64,000 nt of DNA from Vibrio marinisediminis (GCF_014050145.1 NZ_JACFYF010000001.1:62001-126000), one strand, 5' to 3'. Shown: positions 25,303-34,493, counted from the stretch's first letter. Notes: a model not told the origin generated them from the letters alone. A program made the numbers and translations.

Positions 25303-26681
25303 CGGAATGTCTCCACCAAGCAATGTCCGGGGTGGCTAAAGCGAGAATTAAACTGCACATCTCGATACTCTTTATCCTCTGAACTTTGATAAAGCTTACC
25401 GTGCTGTTTGTATAGCAGGGCTTCTAACACCCCGGCGTTGGTTTTAAGACTCAGGCTTTTTTCATAGCCACTGGTCATTTCAAATCGACCTTCATACCAA
25501 CCACGCTGCGGGTCATACAGCTCTTTAACCAAGGTCATCAGCCGATCGGTATAGTCTGTTTTCCATAATGCCCACATTTGAAATGCGACTCGAGTCGAAA
25601 CCAACGCGAGGTGATCATGGGATGATCCATCTTCCGCCATCGTTATCCAAGGTGTGCCCAACCCATATATCGCGTCATAAACAAAATACGGCTCGCCGGC
25701 AACGACATGCTCACCTCGCGCAGTGTAGATGCGCTCATGCTCCCACCTTAATTCTTGTACTTGATAAATCGCATCTGCCATTGCCGAAAGTGTGTCGTTA
25801 CTATGGCTGGCATCATTGGAGCTATCATCCCCTATATCATCCCAATTGAACTCAAGCCCCAACCATAGATAAGGCGTGCTATAAACAGGTCGTAGAACGT
25901 TAAAAACTCGCGGATCACGACCATCAAATATCAAGTCAACGCCATAAATCGTCGCGACGTCATAGGGTTCTATATTGAACGCTTTTTTAGGTAAAATGTG
26001 CCAATCGAGATAACCATAAGAGGTATATTCTTCAACGCCTAAACGTCCTTCTTTATAACGATGTACACTCCCATTATGAACAGCCGAACCAAACAGTTCG
26101 CCGTCTTCACTGACGAGCTCGCAGAAGTTCCAACGCAACACAGCTTTATCGATATATTCAGAGAACTCCGGTGAGTGACGTTTAACGATAGCCAATACAA
26201 TCAGCAACCGTCCTATGTCGAGTGAAGACCAGCCAATATCTTGGGGTTGATTAGCATAGTTGACCATTTGTCCATGCTGCGTGCTGTAGACTTTATTCGG
26301 CACTTGTCCCTGACTAAGCGCCATGTTATTGAGGAAATTGAGAACGAGAGATAAACGCTCGTCGTATTCCTTATTGGTTATAAATTCAAACTCTTTTGCA
26401 GCAAGTAAAGCAACCAGATAGTCCGCAATCCCTGACATATTGGTGGTCGGATAATTATCAAGATTGTTGACTAAGCCCGTCGACAACTGAGTATTGTTGC
26501 TAACGTATTTCCAAGCCGTAGAAGCCCAAGCTAACTCTTGTTCAGTCAGCTGACCATGGCGTCCTTGTCGTAACATTTGCGATTGGCTAATAGCATCAAT
26601 ACCATCATTTACGCCTTGGTATAACACTCCGCACGCTGTTAACGAGTAGATGCAAGCTAAAACCACTACACTCTTTAGCAT
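25299..26681 (-). CDS. DUF3131 lipoprotein (third of three tandem paralogues)
   Basis: The 460-residue protein has a lipobox LTAC with Cys17, so it should be lipid-anchored in the envelope. The mature part is a DUF3131-type alpha/alpha-barrel-like domain. It has STGLVNNLDNYPTTNMSGIADYL (motif about residues 60-85), VPNKVYST, IGWSSLDIGRLLI and AGEPYFVYDAIYGLGTPWI, shared with the next two genes. DUF3131 resembles glucoamylase-like folds and occurs near polysaccharide genes, but its activity is unknown. It is 11 bases from the upstream paralogue and overlaps the following gene by four bases. Confidence 0.75.
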   Translation of the reverse strand: MLKSVVVLACIYSLTACGVLYQGVNDGIDAISQSQMLRQGRHGQLTEQELAWASTAWKYVSNNTQLSTGLVNNLDNYPTTNMSGIADYLVALLAAKEFEFITNKEYDERLSLVLNFLNNMALSQGQVPNKVYSTQHGQMVNYANQPQDIGWSSLDIGRLLIVLAIVKRHSPEFSEYIDKAVLRWNFCELVSEDGELFGSAVHNGSVHRYKEGRLGVEEYTSYGYLDWHILPKKAFNIEPYDVATIYGVDLIFDGRDPRVFNVLRPVYSTPYLWLGLEFNWDDIGDDSSNDASHSNDTLSAMADAIYQVQELRWEHERIYTARGEHVVAGEPYFVYDAIYGLGTPWITMAEDGSSHDHLALVSTRVAFQMWALWKTDYTDRLMTLVKELYDPQRGWYEGRFEMTSGYEKSLSLKTNAGVLEALLYKQHGKLYQSSEDKEYRDVQFNSRFSHPGHCLVETFR

Positions 26682-26692
26682 TCAGTATCTCT

Positions 26693-28093
26693 CTATTCTA
26701 CAGGCTCAATTTTCTTCCTTGGTAAGCATTGCCCTTCATAGCCAAATGGCGATTCTAGTGCTTTTTCCCATAAACTTGGCGCTTCATTTTCCTTATATGT
26801 GAGTAGCTTACCTTGAGTCTTATAGAGCAATATCTCTAACGTGATACCATTATTATTCGAGGTAAATGTATTAATTAAACCGGTTCCGTTTTCAAATATC
26901 CCTTCATAGAAACCTTTTTCTCTATCGTACGCGGTAGAGACATGGCGAAACAATAAGTCGGTATACTCGGTATCCCACAACACCCACATCCCCATTGCCC
27001 CTTTAACAGCGACCGCAGAATATTGTGGTAGAAAATCGCCCACTTCAGAGATGGTATTCCAGGCAAAACCATCGGTATATATAGTGTCATAAACGAAATA
27101 CGGCGCCCCAGCCAGTTGATGCTCCGTTCTAGCGGTGATCACCCCTGTTTGCTTATAACGCTCCTCCTGTACTCGGTATATTTGCAACGCAAATTCCGCC
27201 ATCCAATCGTGGCTATAAAAGTCATCGTGCGCGGATTTATCTGTGACCACATCCCAACCTAACTCGATGCCATCAAGCACGTAACTTTCTGTGACAACGT
27301 AACTATGCGCTTTCAGTTTACGCGGGTCACGGGTATCATAAGGGACATCATAACCAAATAGGTTAATGGTTGAGTAAGGTTCTGGCATCAAAGCTTGGGT
27401 GACATCAAACCCCCACAATTCGAACCCTTTAGCAGCATATTCCTCATAGCCTAAACGCCCTTCTTGTAGGTACTGTACTTCTTTCCCTGGCTCAAGCAGT
27501 GCGCCAAACATGGTGCCATTTTCATCGACAACGTTACAGAAGTTCCAACGCAGTACAACTGAGTCAATGCTGGGGGCAAATTCTGGGTATCGATTTTTGA
27601 TGATATGGAACCAGATCAGCAACCGTCCAAGATCCAGCGCCGAATAGCCAATTTCGCCGGGTTGATTACCATAGTCCACCTTTGCTGCAGTTTGCGTGTT
27701 ATAGGCTTTATTCGGTAACTCTCCACGGAAAAGATCCAGCTTATTTAACGTACCAAGAAAACGAGTAAGACGTGAATCCATCTCTTCTTTTTCAATAATA
27801 CCCAGCTCATAAGCACTGACCATACCCGCCAAGTACGACGCCGCATCCCACCATGTTACTGATGGGTAGTTATTTACCGCATTCACCAAACCTGTATTTT
27901 CTTGGTAGTTATTCTCAAAATATTGCCAAGCAATTCTAGCCATATCCATTTCTTGCTCAGTTAACTCTCCTGAACGAGGTTTAGGAATATCCCAATGGGA
28001 CTTTCTTTCAATAATGTCATCTGAAAAATGGTTGTACTTATTTCCACAACCAACCAGAGCTAAGGTAATTAAGCCTAAACAAATACCACGCAT
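26693..28093 (-). CDS. DUF3131 lipoprotein (second of three tandem paralogues)
   Basis: The 466-residue protein has a very short lipoprotein signal with lipobox LVGC and Cys16. Its DUF3131 domain carries NTGLVNAVNNYPSVTWWDAAS, LPNKAYNTQT, IGYSALDLGRLLIW and QLAGAPYFVYDTIY. It is clearly paralogous to the genes on both sides, with the closest resemblance to the third copy in the DTRDPRKLKAH and EYTDLLF regions. Conserved Asp and Arg residues in WDAAS and LGRLL could form a sugar-binding or catalytic groove. That is inference from fold type. It lies 20 bases after the membrane-anchored copy. Confidence 0.75.
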   Translation of the reverse strand: MRGICLGLITLALVGCGNKYNHFSDDIIERKSHWDIPKPRSGELTEQEMDMARIAWQYFENNYQENTGLVNAVNNYPSVTWWDAASYLAGMVSAYELGIIEKEEMDSRLTRFLGTLNKLDLFRGELPNKAYNTQTAAKVDYGNQPGEIGYSALDLGRLLIWFHIIKNRYPEFAPSIDSVVLRWNFCNVVDENGTMFGALLEPGKEVQYLQEGRLGYEEYAAKGFELWGFDVTQALMPEPYSTINLFGYDVPYDTRDPRKLKAHSYVVTESYVLDGIELGWDVVTDKSAHDDFYSHDWMAEFALQIYRVQEERYKQTGVITARTEHQLAGAPYFVYDTIYTDGFAWNTISEVGDFLPQYSAVAVKGAMGMWVLWDTEYTDLLFRHVSTAYDREKGFYEGIFENGTGLINTFTSNNNGITLEILLYKTQGKLLTYKENEAPSLWEKALESPFGYEGQCLPRKKIEPVE

Positions 28094-28113
28094 ACAACCT
28101 TCCTTAGTTGTTA

Positions 28114-29430
28114 TTATTCACCTATGGTTAGCAATGCCCCATTTTCAATATAAGCCAATGATTCCAAGACAATTCCGTTAGTATTTGCGGTGATTGCTTT
28201 GTTGGTTCTTCCATCAATCTCATAGCGACCTGAGTACCAACCTTTTTTACTCGAATAGAGCTGGCCAGCTTCTTGAATTAACAGATCGGTATAATCGGAG
28301 TCGTACAGTGCGTACCAACCAAATGCGGCTTTGGTAGACAATGTTTTTAGGTGCGATTGGTCTTTGCCATCATCAGAAATCGCATTCCATGTTTTTCCGT
28401 CAGAGAAGACCGTGTTGTAGACAAAGTAAGGTGCCTCGTCGACGTTATCCTCGCTTACTGCGGTCACAATCCCCGTTTCTTGATAGCGTCTTTGTTGCGC
28501 TTCATAGACACGGTGAGCAAATATTTGCGACACACTATCAGCCCCAAATTCAATGCCATCCAAAATGTAGGATTCACTCACCACATAGTTATGGGCATGA
28601 AACTCGGCTGGATCACGTTTGTCCGTAGGGATCTCAATCCCATACACATCGACCATCTGTAGAAAATCGATATACTTCATCGAATTAAATACATCTCTCC
28701 CCATCAACGCCAACGACTTAGAGGCATACTCTTCATAGCCGATGCGTCCTTCTTGTACCAACTCCATTTCATTGTCATTGCCGCTTGGTCTAGCACCAAA
28801 TAAATACCCATCAATCAACATGTCGCTAACACTCCAATGGGTGAGCACATCGTTAACTTGTTTATTGAATTGCGGGTATTGCCAAATCAAAATATTCATT
28901 GGTACCAAAATGCGTCCAATATCAATGGCTGACCAGCCAATCCCGTTTTGCTTAGGATTATTCTCATAGTCAACCATTTCTAATGTTTGAGTGTTGTACG
29001 CTTTATTAGGAAGCTTACCATTCACAAGAGGCAAACGAGCCAATGTGGACAGTACTTTTTCCATACGAATATTAAACATATCCGTTGGAACAACGTTGAG
29101 TTTTTCAGCCGCAATTAAACCCATTAGGTATGAGGCGGTATCCCACATTGTCGTGGAAGGATAACCGTCTACAGAATTAACCAAGCCCGTATTATCTTGG
29201 TAGTTATTTTCAAAATACTTCCAAGCCACGTTTGCCCATTGGTATTCCTGCGCAGTTAATACGCGACTTTGTTTTAAAGGGATAGATTCCGGTGCTTCAA
29301 ACGTAATGTTTCCCAACACCAAATCACTTTGGCGAGTTTCAATACTAAAAGCGATTCCCAGTGCGGTGATCAAGCCTAAAATGAACACTATGTGATGGCG
29401 TGCATTAACCAACGCTTTTTTAAACTCCAT
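28114..29430 (-). CDS. DUF3131 protein, inner-membrane anchored (first of three tandem paralogues)
   Basis: The 438-residue protein has an uncleaved N-terminal hydrophobic segment (about residues 13-30, HIVFILGLITALGIAF), so the DUF3131 domain is probably periplasmic but tethered to the inner membrane. The other two copies are lipoproteins. Shared motifs are NTGLVNSVDGYPSTTMWDTA, LPNKAYNTQT, IGWSAIDIGRILV and EAPYFVYNTVFSDGKTWNAI. Its start overlaps the end of the synthase gene by eleven bases, so the two are translationally coupled. A position next to the synthase in the membrane is likely. Confidence 0.75.
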   Translation of the reverse strand: MEFKKALVNARHHIVFILGLITALGIAFSIETRQSDLVLGNITFEAPESIPLKQSRVLTAQEYQWANVAWKYFENNYQDNTGLVNSVDGYPSTTMWDTASYLMGLIAAEKLNVVPTDMFNIRMEKVLSTLARLPLVNGKLPNKAYNTQTLEMVDYENNPKQNGIGWSAIDIGRILVPMNILIWQYPQFNKQVNDVLTHWSVSDMLIDGYLFGARPSGNDNEMELVQEGRIGYEEYASKSLALMGRDVFNSMKYIDFLQMVDVYGIEIPTDKRDPAEFHAHNYVVSESYILDGIEFGADSVSQIFAHRVYEAQQRRYQETGIVTAVSEDNVDEAPYFVYNTVFSDGKTWNAISDDGKDQSHLKTLSTKAAFGWYALYDSDYTDLLIQEAGQLYSSKKGWYSGRYEIDGRTNKAITANTNGIVLESLAYIENGALLTIGE

Positions 29431-31276
29431 ATTTCAACTCCTCTGCATCCGTTGCCGCTTCTTGACCTTCATCAATGGAAGGCGGTGCCCAGAAAGCGGC
29501 AGCCATCATGCCCCACATCGCTAACATGTTATTTATAATCCAAAAAGTATTGAGCACTAACCCACCAAAAGAGTAGTTGCCCCACGAACCTGTGTTGTAA
29601 CCAACCCAAGCAAATATCAGTGCAAATAAGCTGACAAAGAATACGATTGACTGCGGGATCACCAACTTAACGAAGTTACCTGCTTGGCGCTCTTTTGGCG
29701 TGGTGGGGAAGCTGATTTTTCGCCCGCGTAATACCGTCCATAACGCTCTTAGGTTGACAGGGAAGAAGGACAAGAAGTTTGTTTTGCCTTTAAAGCCTGC
29801 CACTCCCCACGTGCCAACCATCATTGCCAGCTCGGCGGTTAATACATAAGGCAGAAAATGCATATAAAAAGTCACATCATAAGCACTAACTGGGGCGATT
29901 GAGGTAAGAAAATATACAATCGGACAAGCTAAGAAGATGATGTTCCAAATGGCCGAGAGGTTTGACCAAAAACTCGCTCCGTACATCAACTTCTGTTTGA
30001 GGTTCAATCCTTTGCGCAATATTGGGTTGTCATTTAAAAAGATATCGATCGAGCCACCAGAGTATTTGAAACGCTGCACTGTCCAAGTTTGCAAATCTTG
30101 TGGCGAGAGCATTTTACTTTCCACTCTTGGGTGCATCACCGAACGCCAATTCCTCTCACTGTCCGAGTGCAATACTATCGAGGTATAAAGATCTTCCGAT
30201 ACATGGAACTTGTAAGGCGTAAATTCGGTATCAAACAATATTTCGTCGCGTAGATTGTCTGAAACATCTTGGTCAACCTGCTTCTCTTTGGTTAAACGAC
30301 GTATTTGGCGCTCAACCTCATCTTGCTCTTGAGTAATTTGCACCGCGTATGCTCTTAACGCCGCTTCCATTACCGCTTCCCGACGGTGAATAGAGCCTGC
30401 CCCACAACAAAACGAAGCATTAACCCAATTACGGCGACGTTGAATGACGTCATAAAACATTTGAGGGTCATTGACAAATGGGTCTTCACCTAAGGTGACT
30501 GGACCATAAAATTTCTCAAAGCTAGCGCCAATCGATGCCGCCCAATTGCCTACTTTACGTTGCAGAAATTTAGGTAAACGCTCGCCTTCTGGTAGATCAA
30601 AAAACCATTGTGGCGTTTGTACCCAAGCAACACTCGGATCACGAAAATATCCTAACGTATTTTCTAAAATCGTCGGAAAAGGACGAGTATCTGCATCGCA
30701 AATAACCACGAAATCACCATAGGTTTGCTCCATGGCATTACGCAAATTACCTGCTTTAAAGCCTATATTTCCATCTCGAGTGATATAACCGATCCCCATC
30801 TCATCAGCCATTGACTTCATCTCAGGTCGATTACCGTCATCAAGAATATAGATTTTAATATCGATGGGATGTGGATAACGGATTTTCTGAGCATCAAGAA
30901 TACTCAGCTTCACTAACTCCGGTTCTTCATCATAGCTGGGGAAAAACACATCAACACTGATTGGTCGGTCTTCATCGGTTTGCACGCATTCAGCTAATTT
31001 AAAGGGCGGTTCTTTTCTTGGCTCGTCTTGCACCTTCCATAAATTATAAGTGAATAGCATTGAACCGATAAACGCACAAGATTCAGCAAAAGCAAGCGGT
31101 AAGGAGAACCACAACGCCTCATAATTTAATGCAAAGGTCCAACGCCACCACAAATACCAAATGCCAAGCGTCAAGTTACAGGTCGCTAAATATTGATACA
31201 GTAACTCACGAGGAATGCTGTGTGGTACGGGCTCTGGTGGAACACGATGTTCAAAACGCTTAAAATAGTGATCCAT
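29420..31276 (-). CDS. Cellulose-synthase-like processive GT2 glycosyltransferase
   Basis: The 618-residue inner-membrane protein has two N-terminal helices (about 25-80), a cytosolic GT2 domain (about 95-400) and about four to five C-terminal helices. Catalytic motifs are IYILDDGNR, VICDADTRPF (DxD) and VSEDLYTS (the TED position). The acceptor-binding QxxRW motif is QRFKY, with Arg to Lys and Trp to Tyr. No PilZ domain follows, so direct c-di-GMP activation as in BcsA is not expected. By family it should polymerise UDP-glucose or a related sugar and extrude the chain. The beta-glucan guess rests on the GH16 gene in the same operon. Confidence 0.85.
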   Translation of the reverse strand: MDHYFKRFEHRVPPEPVPHSIPRELLYQYLATCNLTLGIWYLWWRWTFALNYEALWFSLPLAFAESCAFIGSMLFTYNLWKVQDEPRKEPPFKLAECVQTDEDRPISVDVFFPSYDEEPELVKLSILDAQKIRYPHPIDIKIYILDDGNRPEMKSMADEMGIGYITRDGNIGFKAGNLRNAMEQTYGDFVVICDADTRPFPTILENTLGYFRDPSVAWVQTPQWFFDLPEGERLPKFLQRKVGNWAASIGASFEKFYGPVTLGEDPFVNDPQMFYDVIQRRRNWVNASFCCGAGSIHRREAVMEAALRAYAVQITQEQDEVERQIRRLTKEKQVDQDVSDNLRDEILFDTEFTPYKFHVSEDLYTSIVLHSDSERNWRSVMHPRVESKMLSPQDLQTWTVQRFKYSGGSIDIFLNDNPILRKGLNLKQKLMYGASFWSNLSAIWNIIFLACPIVYFLTSIAPVSAYDVTFYMHFLPYVLTAELAMMVGTWGVAGFKGKTNFLSFFPVNLRALWTVLRGRKISFPTTPKERQAGNFVKLVIPQSIVFFVSLFALIFAWVGYNTGSWGNYSFGGLVLNTFWIINNMLAMWGMMAAAFWAPPSIDEGQEAATDAEELKYGV

Positions 31277-31320
31277 CCTTGTACTCCCTATTCTTATTTT
31301 TATCTCTAGCCAATTTGTTG

Positions 31321-31803
31321 TTAATCACATTCGAGATCGGAGACAGCGACTAACTCCTTAATCAATACGAATGTGTTTTTGTTTCCATCGGTTTCTAACG
31401 CGACTGAATCCATTAAACTAGCCACAATCATGAACCCTCTACCCGAGGTATTCCATGTACTCTCGTCACCTGGATCGGGTTCGACGAAAGTGTTAACCAA
31501 CTTCTTGTCTAGCTCTTGCTGGGGTATCGTGCTGCCATAGTCAGAAATGGCGATCTGCATTGTTCGCGGATTGCTTGAGTCGATCTCGCAATTCAATTCA
31601 ATAGGTAAACCTTCTCTCTCATGGTAGGCATGAATAAATGCGTTATTCATCATTTCTACTACGCATAGTTCGACTTGTGAGGCGAGTTCACATTCCACCT
31701 CACTTGCCAACAAAAAGTCGCTCAGTTCATTGCACGCCTCTCGCGATGCTGAAAGAGAGCTAGAGTAAGTACTGCCAAAACGCCGCATTTGGCTATTGGT
31801 CAT
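31321..31803 (-). CDS. RsbW-like anti-sigma/antagonist kinase (HATPase)
   Basis: The 160-residue protein is a single GHKL ATPase domain of the RsbW/SpoIIAB type. The N box is VELCVVEMMNNAFIHAY, the G1 box ISDYGSTIP and the G2 box TSGRGFMIVASLMD. It lacks a His phosphotransfer domain, so it would phosphorylate a STAS protein on Ser rather than act as a sensor kinase. The likely substrate is the STAS protein at 32956-33288 in the same operon. It lies between the pyrophosphorylase and the synthase, 44 bases from the latter. The release target, a sigma factor or other partner, is not evident in the window. Confidence 0.85.
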   Translation of the reverse strand: MTNSQMRRFGSTYSSSLSASREACNELSDFLLASEVECELASQVELCVVEMMNNAFIHAYHEREGLPIELNCEIDSSNPRTMQIAISDYGSTIPQQELDKKLVNTFVEPDPGDESTWNTSGRGFMIVASLMDSVALETDGNKNTFVLIKELVAVSDLECD

Positions 31804-31822
31804 CCTTACCTCCCTTCAATAA

Positions 31823-32944
31823 TTAGATCGATTTAAGAACATCTGACACCCTATCTCGAGGGCTAGATCGCATATGCTTCCAATTCAAATCCGTACAAGG
31901 TTTTCCATCATGCCCGATGCAGTAATTACCAAAGATCGTTTGCTCAGCCACTGCGGTTTGCTTGCCTATATAGATATTGTCAAAAATGAGCGATTCCTGA
32001 ATGTGGCAGCCTTCATCCAATACACAATTTGCCCCAACTAAAGCGGGACCGATAATGGTTGCACTATCATCAATTTGACAGCCACTTCCTATTACCACCG
32101 GCGGTTGAATATTGCATTTATCCAGATCTACGACTGTATTGATCCCAAGCCAGATGCCGGCTTTGACTTGCGTGCCGGGTATACGATAGCCCGGTACTTT
32201 GCCATTAAGAATATCGCGTGTTACGCCCCAGATATCATGGATATTACCGACATCAAGCCACTGAAAAGTCAAATCAACAGCGTAAAATGGCACGTGCTTT
32301 TCCACTAGCAATGGGAAAAGATCGCTACCAATATCGAACTCCTGATCCTTTGGAATGTAATCAAAAATTGCGGGTTCAAAGATGTAAATACCGGTATTTA
32401 TTTGCGTGGAAAGCGCATCTTCTTTCGCTGGTTTTTCTTGGAAGCTGGTGACCTGTCCACGCGCATCCGTGACTACAACTCCATACTTTTCAACGTCGTC
32501 TGCCAGCACATTCTTGGTAACAATGGTCGCAATACCGCCAAGCGCTTTATGCTGACGAACCGCATCAGTCAGGTCGAGATCAATCCATGCATCCCCACAA
32601 ACAACGACAAATGTTTCATCAAAGAAGCCCGAAAATTCCTGAATTTTCTTCATCCCACCAGCAGACCCAAGTGCATTACTGATGTATTCACCATTCAAAA
32701 GCTCCCCTTCATAAGAGTAAGAGAGCTGCACACCAAAATGGTGTCCATCGCCGAAGTAGCCTTCAATCACCTCAGCTAAATGGCTGGTATTAATTACGAT
32801 TTTACTAACGTTATGTTGTGCAAAAAGCTCAATCATCGACTCCATCACTGGCTTACCGAGAATTGGAATCATAGGCTTAGGGATTGATTGCGTGATCGGG
32901 CGAACGCGTGTTCCTTTACCCGCAGCTAAGATCATGCCTTTCAT
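31823..32944 (-). CDS. Sugar-1-phosphate nucleotidylyltransferase
   Basis: The 373-residue enzyme starts MKGMILAAGKGTRVRPIT, the signature of NDP-sugar pyrophosphorylases, with KPMIPILGKPVM and VVCGDAWIDLD (metal site) after it. The N-terminal Rossmann-like domain (about 1-235) is followed by a left-handed beta-helix region (hexapeptide repeats, about 255-345). This suits glucose-1-phosphate or mannose-1-phosphate activation to supply the synthase next to it. Sugar and nucleotide specificity cannot be read by eye. It has 11 bases between it and the STAS gene and 19 before the kinase gene. Confidence 0.85.
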   Translation of the reverse strand: MKGMILAAGKGTRVRPITQSIPKPMIPILGKPVMESMIELFAQHNVSKIVINTSHLAEVIEGYFGDGHHFGVQLSYSYEGELLNGEYISNALGSAGGMKKIQEFSGFFDETFVVVCGDAWIDLDLTDAVRQHKALGGIATIVTKNVLADDVEKYGVVVTDARGQVTSFQEKPAKEDALSTQINTGIYIFEPAIFDYIPKDQEFDIGSDLFPLLVEKHVPFYAVDLTFQWLDVGNIHDIWGVTRDILNGKVPGYRIPGTQVKAGIWLGINTVVDLDKCNIQPPVVIGSGCQIDDSATIIGPALVGANCVLDEGCHIQESLIFDNIYIGKQTAVAEQTIFGNYCIGHDGKPCTDLNWKHMRSSPRDRVSDVLKSI

Positions 32945-32955
32945 TGCCTTCTCCC

Positions 32956-33288
32956 TTAAGCCGTTTCCGTTAGCGCTGACTCCACGCTATCGTAAGTTTT
33001 AATCAACCTATCCATGCGAGTCAGCTTAAATAAATCTTGTACTGGCTTTTGTGGTTGAGCGACACTAATACGCTTATCTCTCAGCAATTTATAAACGCCC
33101 ATAATTGCGCCTAAACCACTGCTATCCATAAATTTCACCGAGCCAATATCCAGCACAAGATGAGGAGACAACTCACTCACAATACTTTCAACATGAGCAC
33201 GAAACTCCGCTGCTAATTTGGCATCAAAACGTTCTTCGTTTATTTGTAGAACTGTGCTGTTGCCTTTTTCACTAATCTCATATCGCAT
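32956..33288 (-). CDS. STAS-domain anti-sigma factor antagonist (RsbV/SpoIIAA type)
   Basis: The 110-residue protein is one STAS domain. The phosphorylation loop is VKFMDSSGLGAI, with Ser57 as the expected site. Its kinase is presumably the RsbW-like protein and its phosphatase the PP2C protein in the same operon. The start ATG at 33288 lies 49 bases inside the end of the phosphatase gene. It has an excellent AGGAGA ribosome-binding site that is located within that gene, which gives strong coupling. In V. fischeri, SypE and SypA form a similar pair controlling polysaccharide-dependent biofilm. Confidence 0.88.
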   Translation of the reverse strand: MRYEISEKGNSTVLQINEERFDAKLAAEFRAHVESIVSELSPHLVLDIGSVKFMDSSGLGAIMGVYKLLRDKRISVAQPQKPVQDLFKLTRMDRLIKTYDSVESALTETA

Positions 33289-34493
33289 TGATTATCTCCT
33301 TCAATCGCGCCTTTCCATTCAGCAACAAGTAAACTGACGTCATCATCAAAACTTTCATTTTGGCGCCATTCTTGTACTGATTTCACGACCATAGCGGTCT
33401 GTTGCTGAGTTGAATACTGGTTAAGATTTTCGATGGTATTTCGCAGACCATCTTCCGAAAACTGTTCCTTACCGTTATCCGCTTCGGTGATACCGTCCGA
33501 GTAAAACCAGACTCTATCACCAGGTTCAAGCTGAATGGTCGATGACTGATAATCCACATCATCAAACGCACCCACAACAAAATTGTCATGCCCTATCATT
33601 TCTGCTTTGTCGCGGTTATCTCGATAAAGAACTAAAGGTGGATGACCCGCGCAGCAATACGACAATAATCCGCTTTTAGTATTCAGCACGGCATAAATCA
33701 TCGTGAAATAGAGATTGCCACTGTCACCACTGACATACATTTGGTTTAATTTATCCACCACCAACTCTGGAGGAACAATACTTCGCCCTGTATCTGCGCC
33801 ATACATCACTATCGATGCACTGCCATTCATCACGGCAAGGCTTTGCTGCACTGAGAAAGACATCAACGCTGATGACACACCATGTCCGGCAACATCAAAC
33901 AAGTAGAAAGCCACGTTATCCATATCAAGTTGCATATAGCCCAACATGTCTCCACCAATTTGTGCACTCGGAATCGACACATAACTCAGCTCTACACAGG
34001 GAAAGTTTTTTTGTTTGGGTAAGATTTGCTTGATGAGATCACCGGCGGATTCGAGATCACGTTTGATCATTCCGTAGGCTCTATCTAGCTCGCGGTTCTT
34101 TTCAACCACTTCATTATGTAATGCTAAAGTTCTAAAACCTGCTCGTATACGAGCTTCAAGCTCTTCAACCGAGGTTTTCTTATCAACGAAATCATCAGCA
34201 CCGGCATCGATGCCAGTGACGATAGAATCTTGATCATTTTTTGAGGAGAGAAGAACAAAGAAGATATAACGCCCGAAATCTCGGCATTTGAGAGTTTGGC
34301 AAAGCTCGATACCGCTCATGCCTGGCATTAGCCAATCAGAAAGAACAAATTGAATACCATTTTGATCGGACAAGATCTGTAAAGCCTCCTCACCACTTAT
34401 TGCAGTAAAGACTTTAAAGCCTCTTTTTCTGAGTACCGAACTCATATATACAAGCATCGTTCGGCTGTCATCAACCAGTAGAAGTGCCTTCAT
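33240..34493 (-). CDS. Response regulator with PP2C (SpoIIE/RsbU) phosphatase output
   Basis: The 417-residue protein has a receiver domain (about 1-120; Asp8/Asp9, phosphoacceptor Asp53 in VLSDWLMPG), a short coiled-coil linker (about 120-160) and a PPM/SpoIIE phosphatase domain (about 165-390). The phosphatase motifs are AQIGGDMLGY, FDVAGHGVSSALM and SFDDDVSLL, giving the metal-binding Asp residues. It should dephosphorylate the STAS protein encoded next, when activated by phosphorylation. This architecture resembles RsbU-like HsbR of Pseudomonas. It is the first gene of the polysaccharide operon. Its cognate kinase may be the hybrid kinase at 37957-40371. Confidence 0.9.
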   Translation of the reverse strand: MKALLLVDDSRTMLVYMSSVLRKRGFKVFTAISGEEALQILSDQNGIQFVLSDWLMPGMSGIELCQTLKCRDFGRYIFFVLLSSKNDQDSIVTGIDAGADDFVDKKTSVEELEARIRAGFRTLALHNEVVEKNRELDRAYGMIKRDLESAGDLIKQILPKQKNFPCVELSYVSIPSAQIGGDMLGYMQLDMDNVAFYLFDVAGHGVSSALMSFSVQQSLAVMNGSASIVMYGADTGRSIVPPELVVDKLNQMYVSGDSGNLYFTMIYAVLNTKSGLLSYCCAGHPPLVLYRDNRDKAEMIGHDNFVVGAFDDVDYQSSTIQLEPGDRVWFYSDGITEADNGKEQFSEDGLRNTIENLNQYSTQQQTAMVVKSVQEWRQNESFDDDVSLLVAEWKGAIEGDNQCDMRLVKKATAQFYK

